Assembly: GCF_030253575.1 (NCBI RefSeq)
Contig: NC_080562.1
Coordinates: forward strand, 32,753,852-32,817,851
Reading direction: 5' to 3'
Length of the DNA: 64,000 nt
DNA from: Rhododendron vialii
Taxonomy: Eukaryota > Streptophyta > Magnoliopsida > Ericales > Ericaceae
In this document: one piece after another, positions 24,224 to 34,703 of the stretch
How positions within the stretch are numbered: position 1 is the first letter of the stretch
How the letters are laid out: every line of letters starts with the position of its first letter
Notes under the pieces: generated by a model
Seen by the model: the letters and a program-made list of their open reading frames with translations, nothing else
Database searches by the model: none
What the model was told of the DNA's origin: nothing
Translations under genes and position numbers: made by a program

Positions 24224-24230
24224 TATAAAA
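24224..24230 (+). promoter_or_regulatory. TATA box of the BBX30/31-like gene
   Basis: TATAAAA lies 60 bp upstream of the chosen ATG at 24290, which puts transcription start near 24255. It also lies downstream of an in-frame ATG at 24182, which is why the later start was chosen. Confidence 0.65.
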
Positions 24231-24289
24231 GGCTCTTTAACTTCCGAACTTCTTGGTCATGCCATATTGTCATTCTATACTTCCAAAGA

Positions 24290-24667
24290 ATGTGCAGAGG
24301 TACCGAAGAAGAGCGAAGCCGCGGCGGTTTCCAGCGGACGGAGATCCATAAAGAGGATGTTTCCACCTACGACACGGTGGCTTGCGCGCTTTGTGGGTCC
24401 CCGGCCTCATTACACTGCCCAGCGGACAACGCTTTTCTATGCAGAAAATGCGACAGATGGGTACATGGAGCCAATTTCCTAGCTCAAAGGCACATCAGGT
24501 GCTTTCTTTGCAGTTCATGTCAAGGTCTCACGCGTCGGCATCTCATCGCGACTTCAACCGAGGTGATACTTCCAGTAATTGTGAGTCGGGGCGAGAAAAG
24601 ACGGTGTGATACGAATGTCCAAGCAGAGTGCTCAACAACACCGGAAATGCCGTTTCTGTTTCTTTGA
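24290..24667 (+). CDS. BBX31: Single-B-box microprotein, BBX30/BBX31 (miP1) type
   Basis: An intronless 125-aa protein beginning MCRGTEEE, like its Arabidopsis relatives. It carries one B-box zinc finger with ligands C32, C35, C43, D46, C51, C54, H59 and H68 (LCRKCDRWVHGANFLAQRH), then a partial second Cys cluster (CSSC), no CCT domain, and a C-terminal PFLFL (121-125). In Arabidopsis, BBX30/31 (miP1a/b) bind CONSTANS-type B-boxes and use the PF(V/L)FL tail to recruit TOPLESS, delaying flowering; BBX31 also acts in light and UV-B responses. That role is inferred here from the shared architecture. A TATA box lies 60 bp upstream. It is convergent with a full-length COL gene, the same neighbour as in Arabidopsis. 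Whether it matches BBX30 or BBX31 specifically cannot be settled; the symbol follows chromosome-3 synteny. Confidence 0.92.
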   Translation: MCRGTEEERSRGGFQRTEIHKEDVSTYDTVACALCGSPASLHCPADNAFLCRKCDRWVHGANFLAQRHIRCFLCSSCQGLTRRHLIATSTEVILPVIVSRGEKRRCDTNVQAECSTTPEMPFLFL

Positions 24668-25014
24668 GTCCTTTTTCCCCCCTTTCCTGCTATTGATTCC
24701 TATATGTTTGCTTGAATTAAGCCAAATTGATTGTTTTCTGGGAGATGTTTGGAATCCGTGTTTGCAAGTTCAAACCCAGGGTTAGGAGCTTAAAGTTAAG
24801 AAGTATTTTGGAGTGGAGTATGTACTGAGAACAAGTTTTAGACACAGAAGTCTTTTGTTTTGAATAAGTAGTGTGCAATTGTTATGCTGTAATCTAAGAT
24901 CCTAGTTTCTTAACCCGCCGTATTATTCTGAAAGCATGGTGTTGTTTTGTGTCCACTGATGTCGAATCGATCTCATGTTGTACGTTAATGATCTTGCTCG
25001 GTTGGCTAGTCTTA

Positions 25015-25361
25015 GAGCATCTCCAATCCATACAAAATAGAGGATGGATGTAACACATTGAGGGGAGATTTTGTAATTTATTCCACTTTTTCTTCACTTT
25101 TTCTACTTTTTGGGAGAATCTTTGAGGGACCCACCGTCCTTTTTAGAGTTTGGTCCTCCAAAAGTAAATTTGGTCCTCTAAAAATGGAGGACCAAAAGTA
25201 AATTTGGAGTACAAATTTCCTCCAAACTCTAAAAAGGACGGTGGGTCCCTCAAAAATTCTCCCAAAAAAGTACAAAAAGTGAAGAAAAAGTGGAATAAAT
25301 TACAAAATCTCCCCTCAATGTGTTACATCGATCCTCTATTTTGTATGGATTGGAGATGCTC
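25015..25361. mobile_element. Near-perfect foldback MITE (Tourist-like) 3' of the BBX gene
   Basis: GAGCATCTCCAATCCATAC at the left pairs with GTATGGATTGGAGATGCTC at the right, and the arms pair along most of the 347 bp. TTA at 25012-25014 and 25362-25364 gives the 3-bp duplication of PIF/Harbinger elements. It begins about 350 bp after the BBX stop codon. Confidence 0.88.
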
Positions 25362-25364
25362 TTA

Positions 25365-27391
25365 GAAGATAAATGGCTTGCATCACAAGTCGGGTCCGTG
25401 CTGGACCAGCCCGAAGCCGATTACGCGGTGCAATTTATTAAGTAGAACGCAGAGAAGCATGTACTTCATATGCTAGGAAATTTCCCCTCATAGTTGCGTA
25501 CATTCCAAACGATTGTGTAGCGCACTTAAGTTCAGTAAAATCACCGATTCAATTCCTAGAGAAAGGGAGTCGAGACCTTCATTGATGTGTTATAGGGGTT
25601 GAGGTAATATAGATTCTTCGAACATATGACAGAAGAAAAAGTTGAGTACCATTCCCCCTGAGACCGTATATATAGTCGTCCACAAGACAACGTGACTTCA
25701 TGTTACTGTCTTGCGAAGCTATCGAGCTATGGCAGTACATTTTTTCCCCCCTTTGATACTTGTGCATATAGGCCAGCTTGCGTGAACGTGAACTGAACTA
25801 ATCATTAACCTCAAGTTAATGACCGGGTTACCTCCTATGACCCCAAGAGTTCTTTTTTATCGAAACGATGCTCAAACCAGTTACATGCTTCAATTTACAA
25901 CATCCTATTCAGTAAGAATATGAAAGAAAGTAGTGCAGACAGACTTTATTACGCACAGGGATGGAAGCATGAAGGAGAGTTCTTTACCTTTCATGTCACA
26001 AAAGACTGGAATCAACTGAAGCTTATTGCTTTACGACAAGAAACCAGTCGATGCTATATACACGCAATTAACCAAAATTGACTTGCAATGGGGGCAGCTG
26101 AAGCTTATTGCTATATAACAAGAAACTAGACGATGCTGTTAACACTTAATTAACAAAAATTGACTTGCAATGGGGGCAATGACTCGAGGCAACATTGGCG
26201 GTGCTGATGGCAGAAGCAAGACAAGGATCAACTTTAAGAGAGACAAGGCAAAAGAGGACTTCGGAATCAAGTTATCACCATGAGAACCTTCACTAGGTGC
26301 AGGTCACAACTGAAATCCTTCAAAATTCCGGGACTGAATAAAAAGAATGAGAAATTGGTCAGTAAATCCGAGAGGGAAATTCGTAGTACGAGAATTAAGA
26401 CCAAAGTACTTCACCTTTTAGAACCTACATTACGTTGCAAAACAGAACGATCAACCAGGCTGCTGAGAATTCAATGTAGCTGTGATATGTTGTTCCAATG
26501 ATCATCACCAGGTCGGCAGCAAGGGACTACCACCAATTAATCTGTAATTGTATAGTCATGTCGTGATTTATTTGAGATTAGTTTTAAGTTAATAACCAGC
26601 AGGTATGCCTAATGCTGAAGGTATGCAATAGATGGGGGCACGAGACGTAGTTCAGCTTGGTTTACTTTGGTATCTGTAATGCTGAAATGTAGATGTGCAT
26701 GGGGTGGGGTGAGATGAAGATGAGTGCCCTTTTGAAAGGATGAAGATCCAGATTAGGTTGAAGAATTGCTTTCTGAAATCAGGAAGGAACCATTAGACCT
26801 GTGAAGAGAATCAAGATACTGAAATCACGTGTAAAAACAAATAGAAAGACTTTCTGTTGTATTTACGTGAGAGAGTACTTCTTATTACCATTAAAGAAGC
26901 ACAAAAATGACGAATTGTAACACCTTCGAAAAGAATGTGATTTTCTTCTTGCAAAACGATGCTACATAGCCAGTCTACGACACTAAGCACATTGTTAATA
27001 CATTATTATCAACAACAACCAAGCAACGAAAAGATAGCAGGTTTTTTTTGGTATGAATCAGGGTTGAGTGCCGAAGTTCAAAATCGCATTGGAGAATTCT
27101 CAAAAGCTATACACTGTGGTCTGAAACTTCGATTGGAAATTTGGAACCTCATCAACTAGAGGTGAAAATCTAAGTGAGAATGCAAGCGGCATGTAGAGAG
27201 ACTCTGACAGTTCTGTGCTTGCCTAGTTTTGTATTTAGTTTTTCGTATATAAGTCTAATCCAAATCGATAGAAAGAACTATTGGCCATGGCTGACTTTAT
27301 GCATATCTCCATAGCCTTGCAGGCAATACTGCAATTATTGGAGAATTACAAGTACAAATGGACAGCTCAATACCTTTTTTGTCTTCAGGCC
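25365..27391. other. Convergent intergenic region between the BBX and COL genes
   Basis: No coding gene is recognised. The part nearest 27391 is likely the 3' untranslated region of the COL gene. A two-copy tandem repeat sits at 26016-26179. Confidence 0.45.
26016..26179. repeat. 82-bp tandem duplication
   Basis: Two copies, 26016-26097 and 26098-26179, share CTGAAGCTTATTGCT, ACAAGAAAC and AAAATTGACTTGCAATGGGG, with scattered differences. Confidence 0.85.
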
Positions 27392-30300
27392 TTAATATGC
27401 ACGGGAAGGGAACCGGTGATCTGGCTCAGAAGTTCCATGTTTACCAGGATCATAGTCATATGCTTCACCAGCCTTCACAAATCTCCCTTTCACACGTTTC
27501 CTAGTGTCAGCTCTTGCTTTACGAGAAGCATATCTTATTTGCTTACCAAACCTGCAGACCCCAAACATGTAAAATCTGTTCGGGAAGCAACAGAGACATG
27601 ATGAAAATGAACCATAAATGGCATCAAATGAAAACATGGCTTGACTCAGTATAATCATAAAATGGTTTCTGAGCTTTCAGCTAAATATTGTCTCCTTCTT
27701 ACTTTTCTTTTCTTTTCTTATTTTCTGTGCATGTGGAATGCATGGAAATGTTGGATAATATGGCAAGGCAAAATGAATGAAGAAAAACAGGATTACTTAA
27801 AGCAGAAAAGAATCTTTTCAATAATCAGCTGCAAGGAAAGTTATAGAAACTCCCTTGACTATGCTCTACCTTGGCAATTGGCATGAAAAATAGAAAGTTT
27901 TCTTTTCTTGGGTGAAAATTCAAAAACCTTAGAAAAGAAACTTGAAAAGTGGCAGAAAACAACGAAGATACTTAGGATCCGGTGTGAATATAAATTGCAG
28001 ATCCTACATGTAGAAAGTTGAACCACATACATTCGTGTTTTCTTCTTTTCATTGTATCTCATCTTAGCTTTATCCCTGGCCTCTGGGCAACCGACTTCCA
28101 AGTTCGAATCCCACGGTGATTCACCTGTTAGAAACATTGGAGATAAACCACAATCCTGGTAATCAGTGACACTACTTTCACCAGTGATGTTGGATAGCGG
28201 AAGTGATATGTTCGAGTGTACTGGTCCAGTTGGAAAGCCCAGGTTGATACTTCTGTTGCAGCTGGGGTTTACCAGCATGCCATTAGTACTGACGCTTATT
28301 GCCTGCACCAAATTAGGTGATGCTGCAACATGTGAGGATTGGAAACCCATGCTCTCTTGTTGTCCTGATGATGATGTCTATAAGAAATTCACAAGGTTAA
28401 CGGTCAAGGTAAAAAGAATATGCACAATTTCAGTGCTGCATAGTGTTTGATCTACGTAGTGAGATTCATATTAGTGAAGAACCATTTCTTGTGTAGTTGT
28501 ATTACTGCAAGATGGGGGATGTTAATGACAGCTACCATATGACATTTTCTACAAGAAGAAATAAACCTACAGTGGTTTTAACCCTTAGTGTTTTGTTGTC
28601 ATGATCGGTAGAGCACGTTACTTTGGTCATGATGCATCCAACAAGACAATAAAGTAGCATCAGTAAAGTATTGATCGCCAAGTTCTATTCTCCTCCTTTT
28701 TTAGCTATCAAAAAAGGCTGCATCAAGAAATGAAGCAGACAAATAAGTATGCTTATCTTTAGGTGAAAGATTTTCGGTATATGAATCACATTTGTGATGG
28801 TCTGGAAATAGATAAAATTCTGAACAAACTTGTTTCACCAACTAGCTAGGAGCTCTGGGTTATGCTATATATCTTCGAAAATGATACATGTACCGACCAG
28901 GGGGAGAGAAAACGTACCGCCGGCCGCCGGCGGGCCATCTCCGGCCAACGGACAGCCGATCCGAGCCGTCCAAAAATTCTTTAAAAAAAACCCGATGGGG
29001 CTTTCGTCCGAATCAACGGCATCCGAGGTGTGTAGGGTGCTTGATCCAAGTACCCATTTTACGTGTATATATGTATACACGTGTATATACATGAAAAAGG
29101 GGTACTCGGATCAAGCATCCTACACACCTCGGATGCCGTTGATTCCCGCGCATGCCCCATCGGTTTTTTTTTATAGAATTTTTGGACGGCTCGGATCGGC
29201 CGTCCGGTGGCCGGAGACGGCCAGCCGGCGGCCATCGGTACGTTTTCTCTCCCCCCTCAGTCGGTACATATAAAAAACTGAAGTGTAGTATTGACTTCTT
29301 AATAAGAATTTATAAACCAACATGGTACAAGCCTTTTGTGTACTGAAGTTTTGACACTAACAATAACAGTTTTGGCATTATCATTTTCCCCATTTAAACG
29401 GATAATAGAGGAAGGAATCAAGGAACCGCTGTCAAATAAAGATGATTGCAGATGTTGCAGAAAGAAGGGAAAACGCAAGAACAAGTTACGAGAAATTATG
29501 GATCCGGAAAAAGAACCTCTAGAGCATTTTCGTCATGACCACTAGATTCAGTTAGGGAGGCATTTTTCTCCATCAGTTGGCAGTCTGTTGCTCCATTCTC
29601 AAAATTGAAGGCGCTATGGCTTCGAGAAGAATCAAACATCTCATCACAGCTCCCAAAGTTCAATGCAACATCATCTATGTTGAGACCTTCACAGAGATCT
29701 TCACCTTCATGAAGTTCAAGATTCCTGTAACTAGAAGGACCCTGGTCCATTCGAAGCCAAACCAAGGCAGAGCTCACATTTTAGAAATCCTATATGGTCT
29801 CACAAGCTCAATGTTAATTTTCTACTACAAGGGCCTTAAAACACAGTTCTGTCAATTCCCATTTCATTAGTTCTTGCACCACCCCTTTTGGATTTTGATT
29901 CTTTCCATTTCTTACATGGGATTGAGATCTCCATTTCAATGCATAAAGTTGCAGAAAATCACGAAAAATCAAGGGTATTAATGTAACTATATCGTAAGTT
30001 TTAGAATAACTCTCATCTGTTTTTGAATGTGAACTCTAAGGTAATTTATCGATGTTCATCAAACGGAGATCTCCATTCCATCTGTGTAATGGGTACGAGT
30101 CGGATCCCCCCCTATCCCATTTACCATGAAAATGACAAAAACTGGCACAATATTTAAGAGATATCACCTTACTCAGGTTTGATCCTTCTGGGAAGAGACT
30201 TGTTTGATCTTTACTATACTGGGGCAAGAAATTGAGGTTGGGTGTGATCAAAGGACCAATCCAAGGTTCGAATTTGGCACACCGATTTTCTAACTCATTC

Positions 30301-30752
30301 AACTTGCTTGCCACCAAACCAACCGAATTCTCGTTGCCAACAATGTCATTCATAGGCAGTGCACTAGTCATGGGACCCCAACCTCCACAGACACCGCCAC
30401 CAACAGAAGACGAAGGCGGCACATCAAGAACAGAAGCCCAAATCCTTGAGAATTCAGCCAGGGAAGGACATCCTGAATAACAACTCAACGTCTGGCGCGA
30501 ATGTCCCAAGCCAGAACACCCATTTCCATTGCTCCAGTCACAACTCTGGCACAGAGAGATTTTCTCGTCCATGCAGCGCACTATCGCAGGCTGCGAATTG
30601 CACTTGTCGCATATGAGCGAACGGGAGTGCCTGCGTGCCAAGTAGTTGGCAGAGTGAACGCAACTGTCGCAGCGCAAGCAAAGCCTGGCTGAATCCGGTT
30701 TGCAGTAAACTACTGCCCTCACCACCCCACAAAACTGACATAAAGGCTCCAT
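27392..30752 (-). CDS. COL12: CONSTANS-LIKE protein, COL9-12 clade (two B-boxes plus CCT)
   Basis: The exons are 30752-30168, 29741-29517, 28377-28031 and 27551-27392 on the minus strand. All junctions are GT-AG (phases 0, 0, 2), giving 438 aa plus TAA. B-box 1 uses C5, C8, C17, D20, C25, C28, H33 and H42. B-box 2 starts at C48 and C51 and reads [17 protein letters not shown]. The middle region has [13 protein letters not shown] and the clade motif DYQDCGLSP. The CCT domain, about residues 371-412 ([15 protein letters not shown], then [18 protein letters not shown]), is split by the last intron. This transcription-factor clade represses or tunes flowering and clock output in the nucleus. The acceptor of exon 2 (CAG at 29744-29742) is the least certain junction. 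Intron 2 is 1.1 kb and holds a foldback MITE. Order with CYCP2;1 and the BBX microprotein supports COL12 or COL11 rather than COL9/10. Confidence 0.93.
28890..29267. mobile_element. Foldback MITE inside intron 2 of the COL gene
   Basis: The arms pair over most of their length: TACCGACCAGGGGGAGAGAA, CCGAGCCGTCCAAAAATTCT and TGTAGGGTGCTTGATCC on the left are met by their reverse complements on the right, ending in AGTCGGTAC. It is GC-rich at the ends, unlike the rest of the intron. A TACAT repeat flanks it, but the exact duplication is ambiguous. Confidence 0.8.
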
Positions 30753-32506
30753 ACTACCTATCCTAATCTTAAATCAAGTTTATTATTCTCCCCGTACTAA
30801 CAACATAAAGACTCGTGGCGGGGATTCGGGTTTATTTGTTCGGATCCTAAACAACTAATGTAGCCTAATCAAACAAATCAACAAAAACTTTACAAGAACA
30901 CCCATGAATCGAAAGGACGAAAAAACAAAACTTAGTTACAAATGTCCTGGGAAGAAAACACCGAATCCCCGCCGAAGAATTATTAGGAAAACAGGAGAAG
31001 GCAGAGAGAAATTAACCCACATCCAGGAACAAAAAATCCATTGATGCAAAACAGTGCAGAGCTGATTGACAGAACTGAATAGAAAACGTGGGAGACGAGG
31101 GAAATAACGCTAATGCAAGAGAGAAACACCTAAACACACGTTTTTCTGTTGTGATTGAGACATTGGTGGGGGAGTTTCAGTAGAGGGTGGAGCAGAAGCT
31201 ATATATTGAGGCAAAGGGTTTTCGCCACGTGGTGACTTGCCGATACAGAATATGTACACTTGAGTGAGAACATCTTCAGTGCTCCTCAGCATGCATGAGC
31301 CCTCACTTTTCAGCGTACGTTTGTGTGAGTTTCGTACACTGTGCGACTGACTCAGAACAAAATTGTAGGTGGTAAACGATGCTCTAGAAGCACTGAATAA
31401 TCTTACGCGATTGATGAGGTGGACGGTTTCCTTCCACATATGCAAAGAGGGTAATTTGTTTTTGAACGTTTCCTTCTCTCTCTCCCTCTTTCTTTGCCTA
31501 CAAACTATCATCTCTTCCTTATAGGACATGTGGGGCTCTATTATGCCGGTCAGTTGCAGAGTTCTCCTCATCCTTGTAGTATCCTACGTGGATGTGGATT
31601 ACCTTCTTTTTAAATTTCTTGATTTTGTCTATTTAAGATACATAGTCAAAAAAACTCTATGAAAGATTGTTAATATGACGGGTTGGGTTCATGGCCTCAA
31701 GGACGGACTGACGGGTATCCAGGCGACCGCCCAATCTAACACCCATCCATCCAAATCTATTACAAATATGAATCGTCCAACACAAAATTGGTATTTAACA
31801 AATTAAATACCATATTATGTATGGTTGTGAGCTTCCTTGCAAACGACATTTGGATAGATTTGGGCTGCTCAAACGGGCTCCTAAACCATGGATGCATATT
31901 TACATTACTCGCACTAAAATCCATTAGGATCAAGTTCAATGCTCTATTCTTAATGTGGATCCGCTCCTTTTGAGCGGGTTTCAAGCGGCCGCTAAAAAGT
32001 GTTGCTAGAACATTGTCACGTGGTGCTTCAGTGACATCTTCGCACATTCACATTAGAATCGTATACTTAGACATCTTGGCCTCCACCCCATGTGAATGTG
32101 TGGTGGTAATCTGGTAGAAGTTTTCGGAGCACCAAAAGAAAGTGATTTCCCCGTACAATGGATCTATCTACGTGTTTCTAAGGGAAAAGAGCCTCCAAAC
32201 GTTGTCGAGAGTCAATCTCCAACTGACCCAATACTAATGACTCACTAAATCAAATGCATATTCCTTTCTTATCATCAAAATTATCTACGTGGCATTTAAC
32301 ATTCCAATATCTTATCTTGTTTTCTTCTGACCATGGCTAACGACACGTGTCCCACACCCATTGTACCCTCCCCAAACCAGATAGATAACCTTTCACTCAT
32401 TACAGAAAGTCTACTGTTCACTCATTAATTAGCCCACCAAAATGTCTCAATATCCTCCGTTTAAAAACCAACTTCCTCTATAACCACAAAAACTATGTTA
32501 CCGTAG
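30753..32506. promoter_or_regulatory. Shared 1.75-kb divergent promoter region, COL gene and CYCP2;1
   Basis: The COL gene is read leftward from 30752 and the cyclin gene rightward from 32507. Perfect G-boxes (CACGTG) lie at 31226-31231, 32017-32022 and 32344-32349. The first is about 470 bp from the COL ATG and the last about 160 bp from the cyclin ATG. G-boxes are bound by bZIP and bHLH light regulators such as HY5 and PIFs; their use here is inferred. A 5' untranslated exon of the COL gene may also lie here but is not proven. Confidence 0.5.
32495..32506 (+). promoter_or_regulatory. Minimal uORF abutting the cyclin start codon
   Basis: ATG TTA CCG TAG lies directly before, and in the same frame as, the main ATG at 32507, so the uORF stop is followed with no gap by the start codon. 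If it lies in the mRNA it could affect initiation or force reinitiation. Confidence 0.5.
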
Positions 32507-32915
32507 ATGTTAGCCGGCGGCGACGACACCCAGCTCTGCCGACCGGAGCTGAGCGAAGCCGAGCCCACACCCCGAGTCCTCACCATCTTATCCTTCGTCT
32601 TGGAAAAGCTGGTGGCTCGCAACGACCAGCTTACAGGGCAGCCGTCGGATGGGTTGGGGTTGGGGTTGGTCTCGGCTCGGTTCGGGAAGACACTGAATGG
32701 GTTCCATGGGGTGAGAGCGCCGAGTATAAGCATAGCCAAGTATTTGGAGAGGATATATAAATTCACCAATTGCAGCCCGTCGTGTTTTGTGGTTGGGTTC
32801 GTTTATATAGACCGGGTGGTGCATAGACACCCTGAGTCGCTCGTGGTCTCCCTCAACGTGCATAGGTTGCTTTTGACTAGCGTCATGGTTGCCTCTAAGA
32901 TGCTCGATGATGTGT

Positions 32916-32952
<37 letters not shown>

Positions 32953-34703
32953 TGGTAATTGGTGTTTAGTTTCTTTTTAGAAAAAAATTTAAAATGGCAC
33001 CTGAATTTTGTATCAAATGTCACAGAGATACCTGAACTTAAGTTTATTTCAATTAAACACTTGCACTAACAAAATTTCCAAATTTAGACACCTGAATTTA
33101 AGTTTATTTCAATTAAACACCTGTACTAATAAAATCCCCAAATTTAAACCCCCGCCGTTATACTCCGTCCCAAAAATTGCTGATATGACATCTCCAACCC
33201 GTTTAAGTTGCCCCATTACACATGTTTCCAATAGGGGACGATGCACCCAAGCGAAACCCATCATTAGAAGTATGCCGAGCAGAAAGAAGAACTGGGTTTG
33301 GGCAAAAAAACATGTGCAATGAGGCAACTTAAACGGGTTGGAGATGCCATATCAGCAATTTTTGAGACGTAGTATAATGGCGGGGGTCTAAATTTGGAAA
33401 TTTTGTTAGTATAGGTGTTTGATTGAAATAAACTTAAGTTCAGGTGCCTAAATTTGGAAATTTTGTTAGTACAGATGTTTAATTAAAATAAATTTAAATT
33501 CAGGTGTCTCTATGATATTTGGTACAAAATTCAGGTGTTGTTTTGAAATTTTCCCTGCTTTTTATCATTTTGGGTGTGGTAATGTGGTTGGAAGCAAATC
33601 GCGTGTACCAAAAAATTCCTTTTGAACCTATTGTTTCGTGTAATTTTAGTCGCCGAATTACATAGAAAATAGATTGTTGTGCAATTTTAGTGCTAAAGTT
33701 GGATGAAAACAAAGTTACGAGGGAGGTAAATTACAAGCATATCTTATACTCCCTCCATCCCTTTTTAAGTGTCCTGCTTCGTAACTCCAACTTATTAAAA
33801 AGACATCATCATTATACCTTTCACATCAACTTTTTCCTCCACTTTCCCTACTTACCCATCATCATTACACTTTTACTCACTAACTTTTCAAAATGGAATC
33901 TACTTTTAAGGGCAAAATGAAAAATTCACCAACTTTTACCCATTAACTTTACAAAATTGACACTTATTAAGGGACAGCTCAAAATAGAATACTGGACTCT
34001 AAAATAAGGACGGAGGGAGTACTAACTTTAGACAAGCTTAAGCATATTTTATAATTTTAGACAAACATATATTCATTTACGTAATAAACACACATAATAG
34101 ACAAACGATAATTACACAACTTTTCCAAAGCAATCACGACATTTTGATAGATATTGCCAAGGGAGATTGCATGTGTTCAGCATTATTCCTTTCGTTTGAA
34201 GCAATCGTGATGTCTCATTTCTCAATGGTTCAGGACGAGAATTTAAAATGTACAGGTGACCTGTTGCCAACGTGGTTGATGTTTTTATAGCTGAACGTGT
34301 GTGGTTGGTGTTGGATAACAACTTTCCTCTTGTTCCTCCTTCAATTGGGTTCTGTCCAATATTTTCTATATATTCATTTAATCCCATCTGTTTTGGAACT
34401 GAATTTTTGGGTAGTGATAATCCTTTGTTTTTTTGGTGAACGTACTATGCTAGGCATTATAACAACGCATTCTATGCGCGAGTCGGCGGAATAACCAACG
34501 TTGAACTGAACAAGCTGGAATTGGAGTTGCTCTTCTTGTTGGATTTCGGGGTTACAGTCAGCTCTCGGGTTTTCGAGAGCTATTGCCTGCATTTGGAGAA
34601 GGAGATGTTGTGGAATAACAATGGCACAGCCCAGAAGGTTGAAAGGCCAATAACATCTAACTGTGTTGGCGATGAGACCGAAATATGTGTGGAATTGGAA
34701 TAG
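32507..34703 (+). CDS. CYCP2;1: P-type (U-type) cyclin, CYCP2;1-like
   Basis: Two exons, 32507-32913 and 34454-34703, join in phase 2 across a GT-AG intron to give 218 aa plus TAG. The single cyclin box runs from TPRVLTILSFVLEKLVARND through VRAPSISIAKYLERIYKF, SCFVVGFVYIDR and LNVHRLLLTSVMVASKMLDD, across the splice into VHYNNAFYARVGG and LNKLELELLFLLDFGVTVSS. This is the P-cyclin pattern related to yeast PHO80/PCL cyclins, which pair with cyclin-dependent kinases. Arabidopsis CYCP2;1 links sugar signalling to G2/M entry in the root meristem; that role is carried over by similarity. The intron opens with a CT microsatellite six bases after the donor and carries a 576-bp MULE. The gene is divergent from the COL gene and upstream of PEX22, the order seen in Arabidopsis. 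Confidence 0.94.
32919..32949. repeat. (CT)n microsatellite beside a splice donor
   Basis: About 15 CT units start six bases into the cyclin intron, right after GTAAA. Confidence 0.95.
32980..33555. mobile_element. Non-autonomous MULE in the CYCP2;1 intron
   Basis: The ends GAAAAAAATTTAAAATGGCACCTG and CAGGTGTTGTTTTGAAATTTTCCC are inverted repeats, and the arms extend far inward (ACTTAAGTTTATTTCAATTA repeats on one side, its complement on the other). TTCTTTTTA (32971-32979) and TGCTTTTTA (33556-33564) form a 9-bp target duplication with one mismatch. Non-coding. Confidence 0.8.

Noticed and set aside
24182-24289. In-frame upstream ATG for the BBX microprotein
   Set aside because: The TATA box at 24224-24230 lies downstream of it, and the family starts at MCRG.
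30232-30692. Plus-strand frames over the COL exon
   Set aside because: Antisense of the B-box coding exon.
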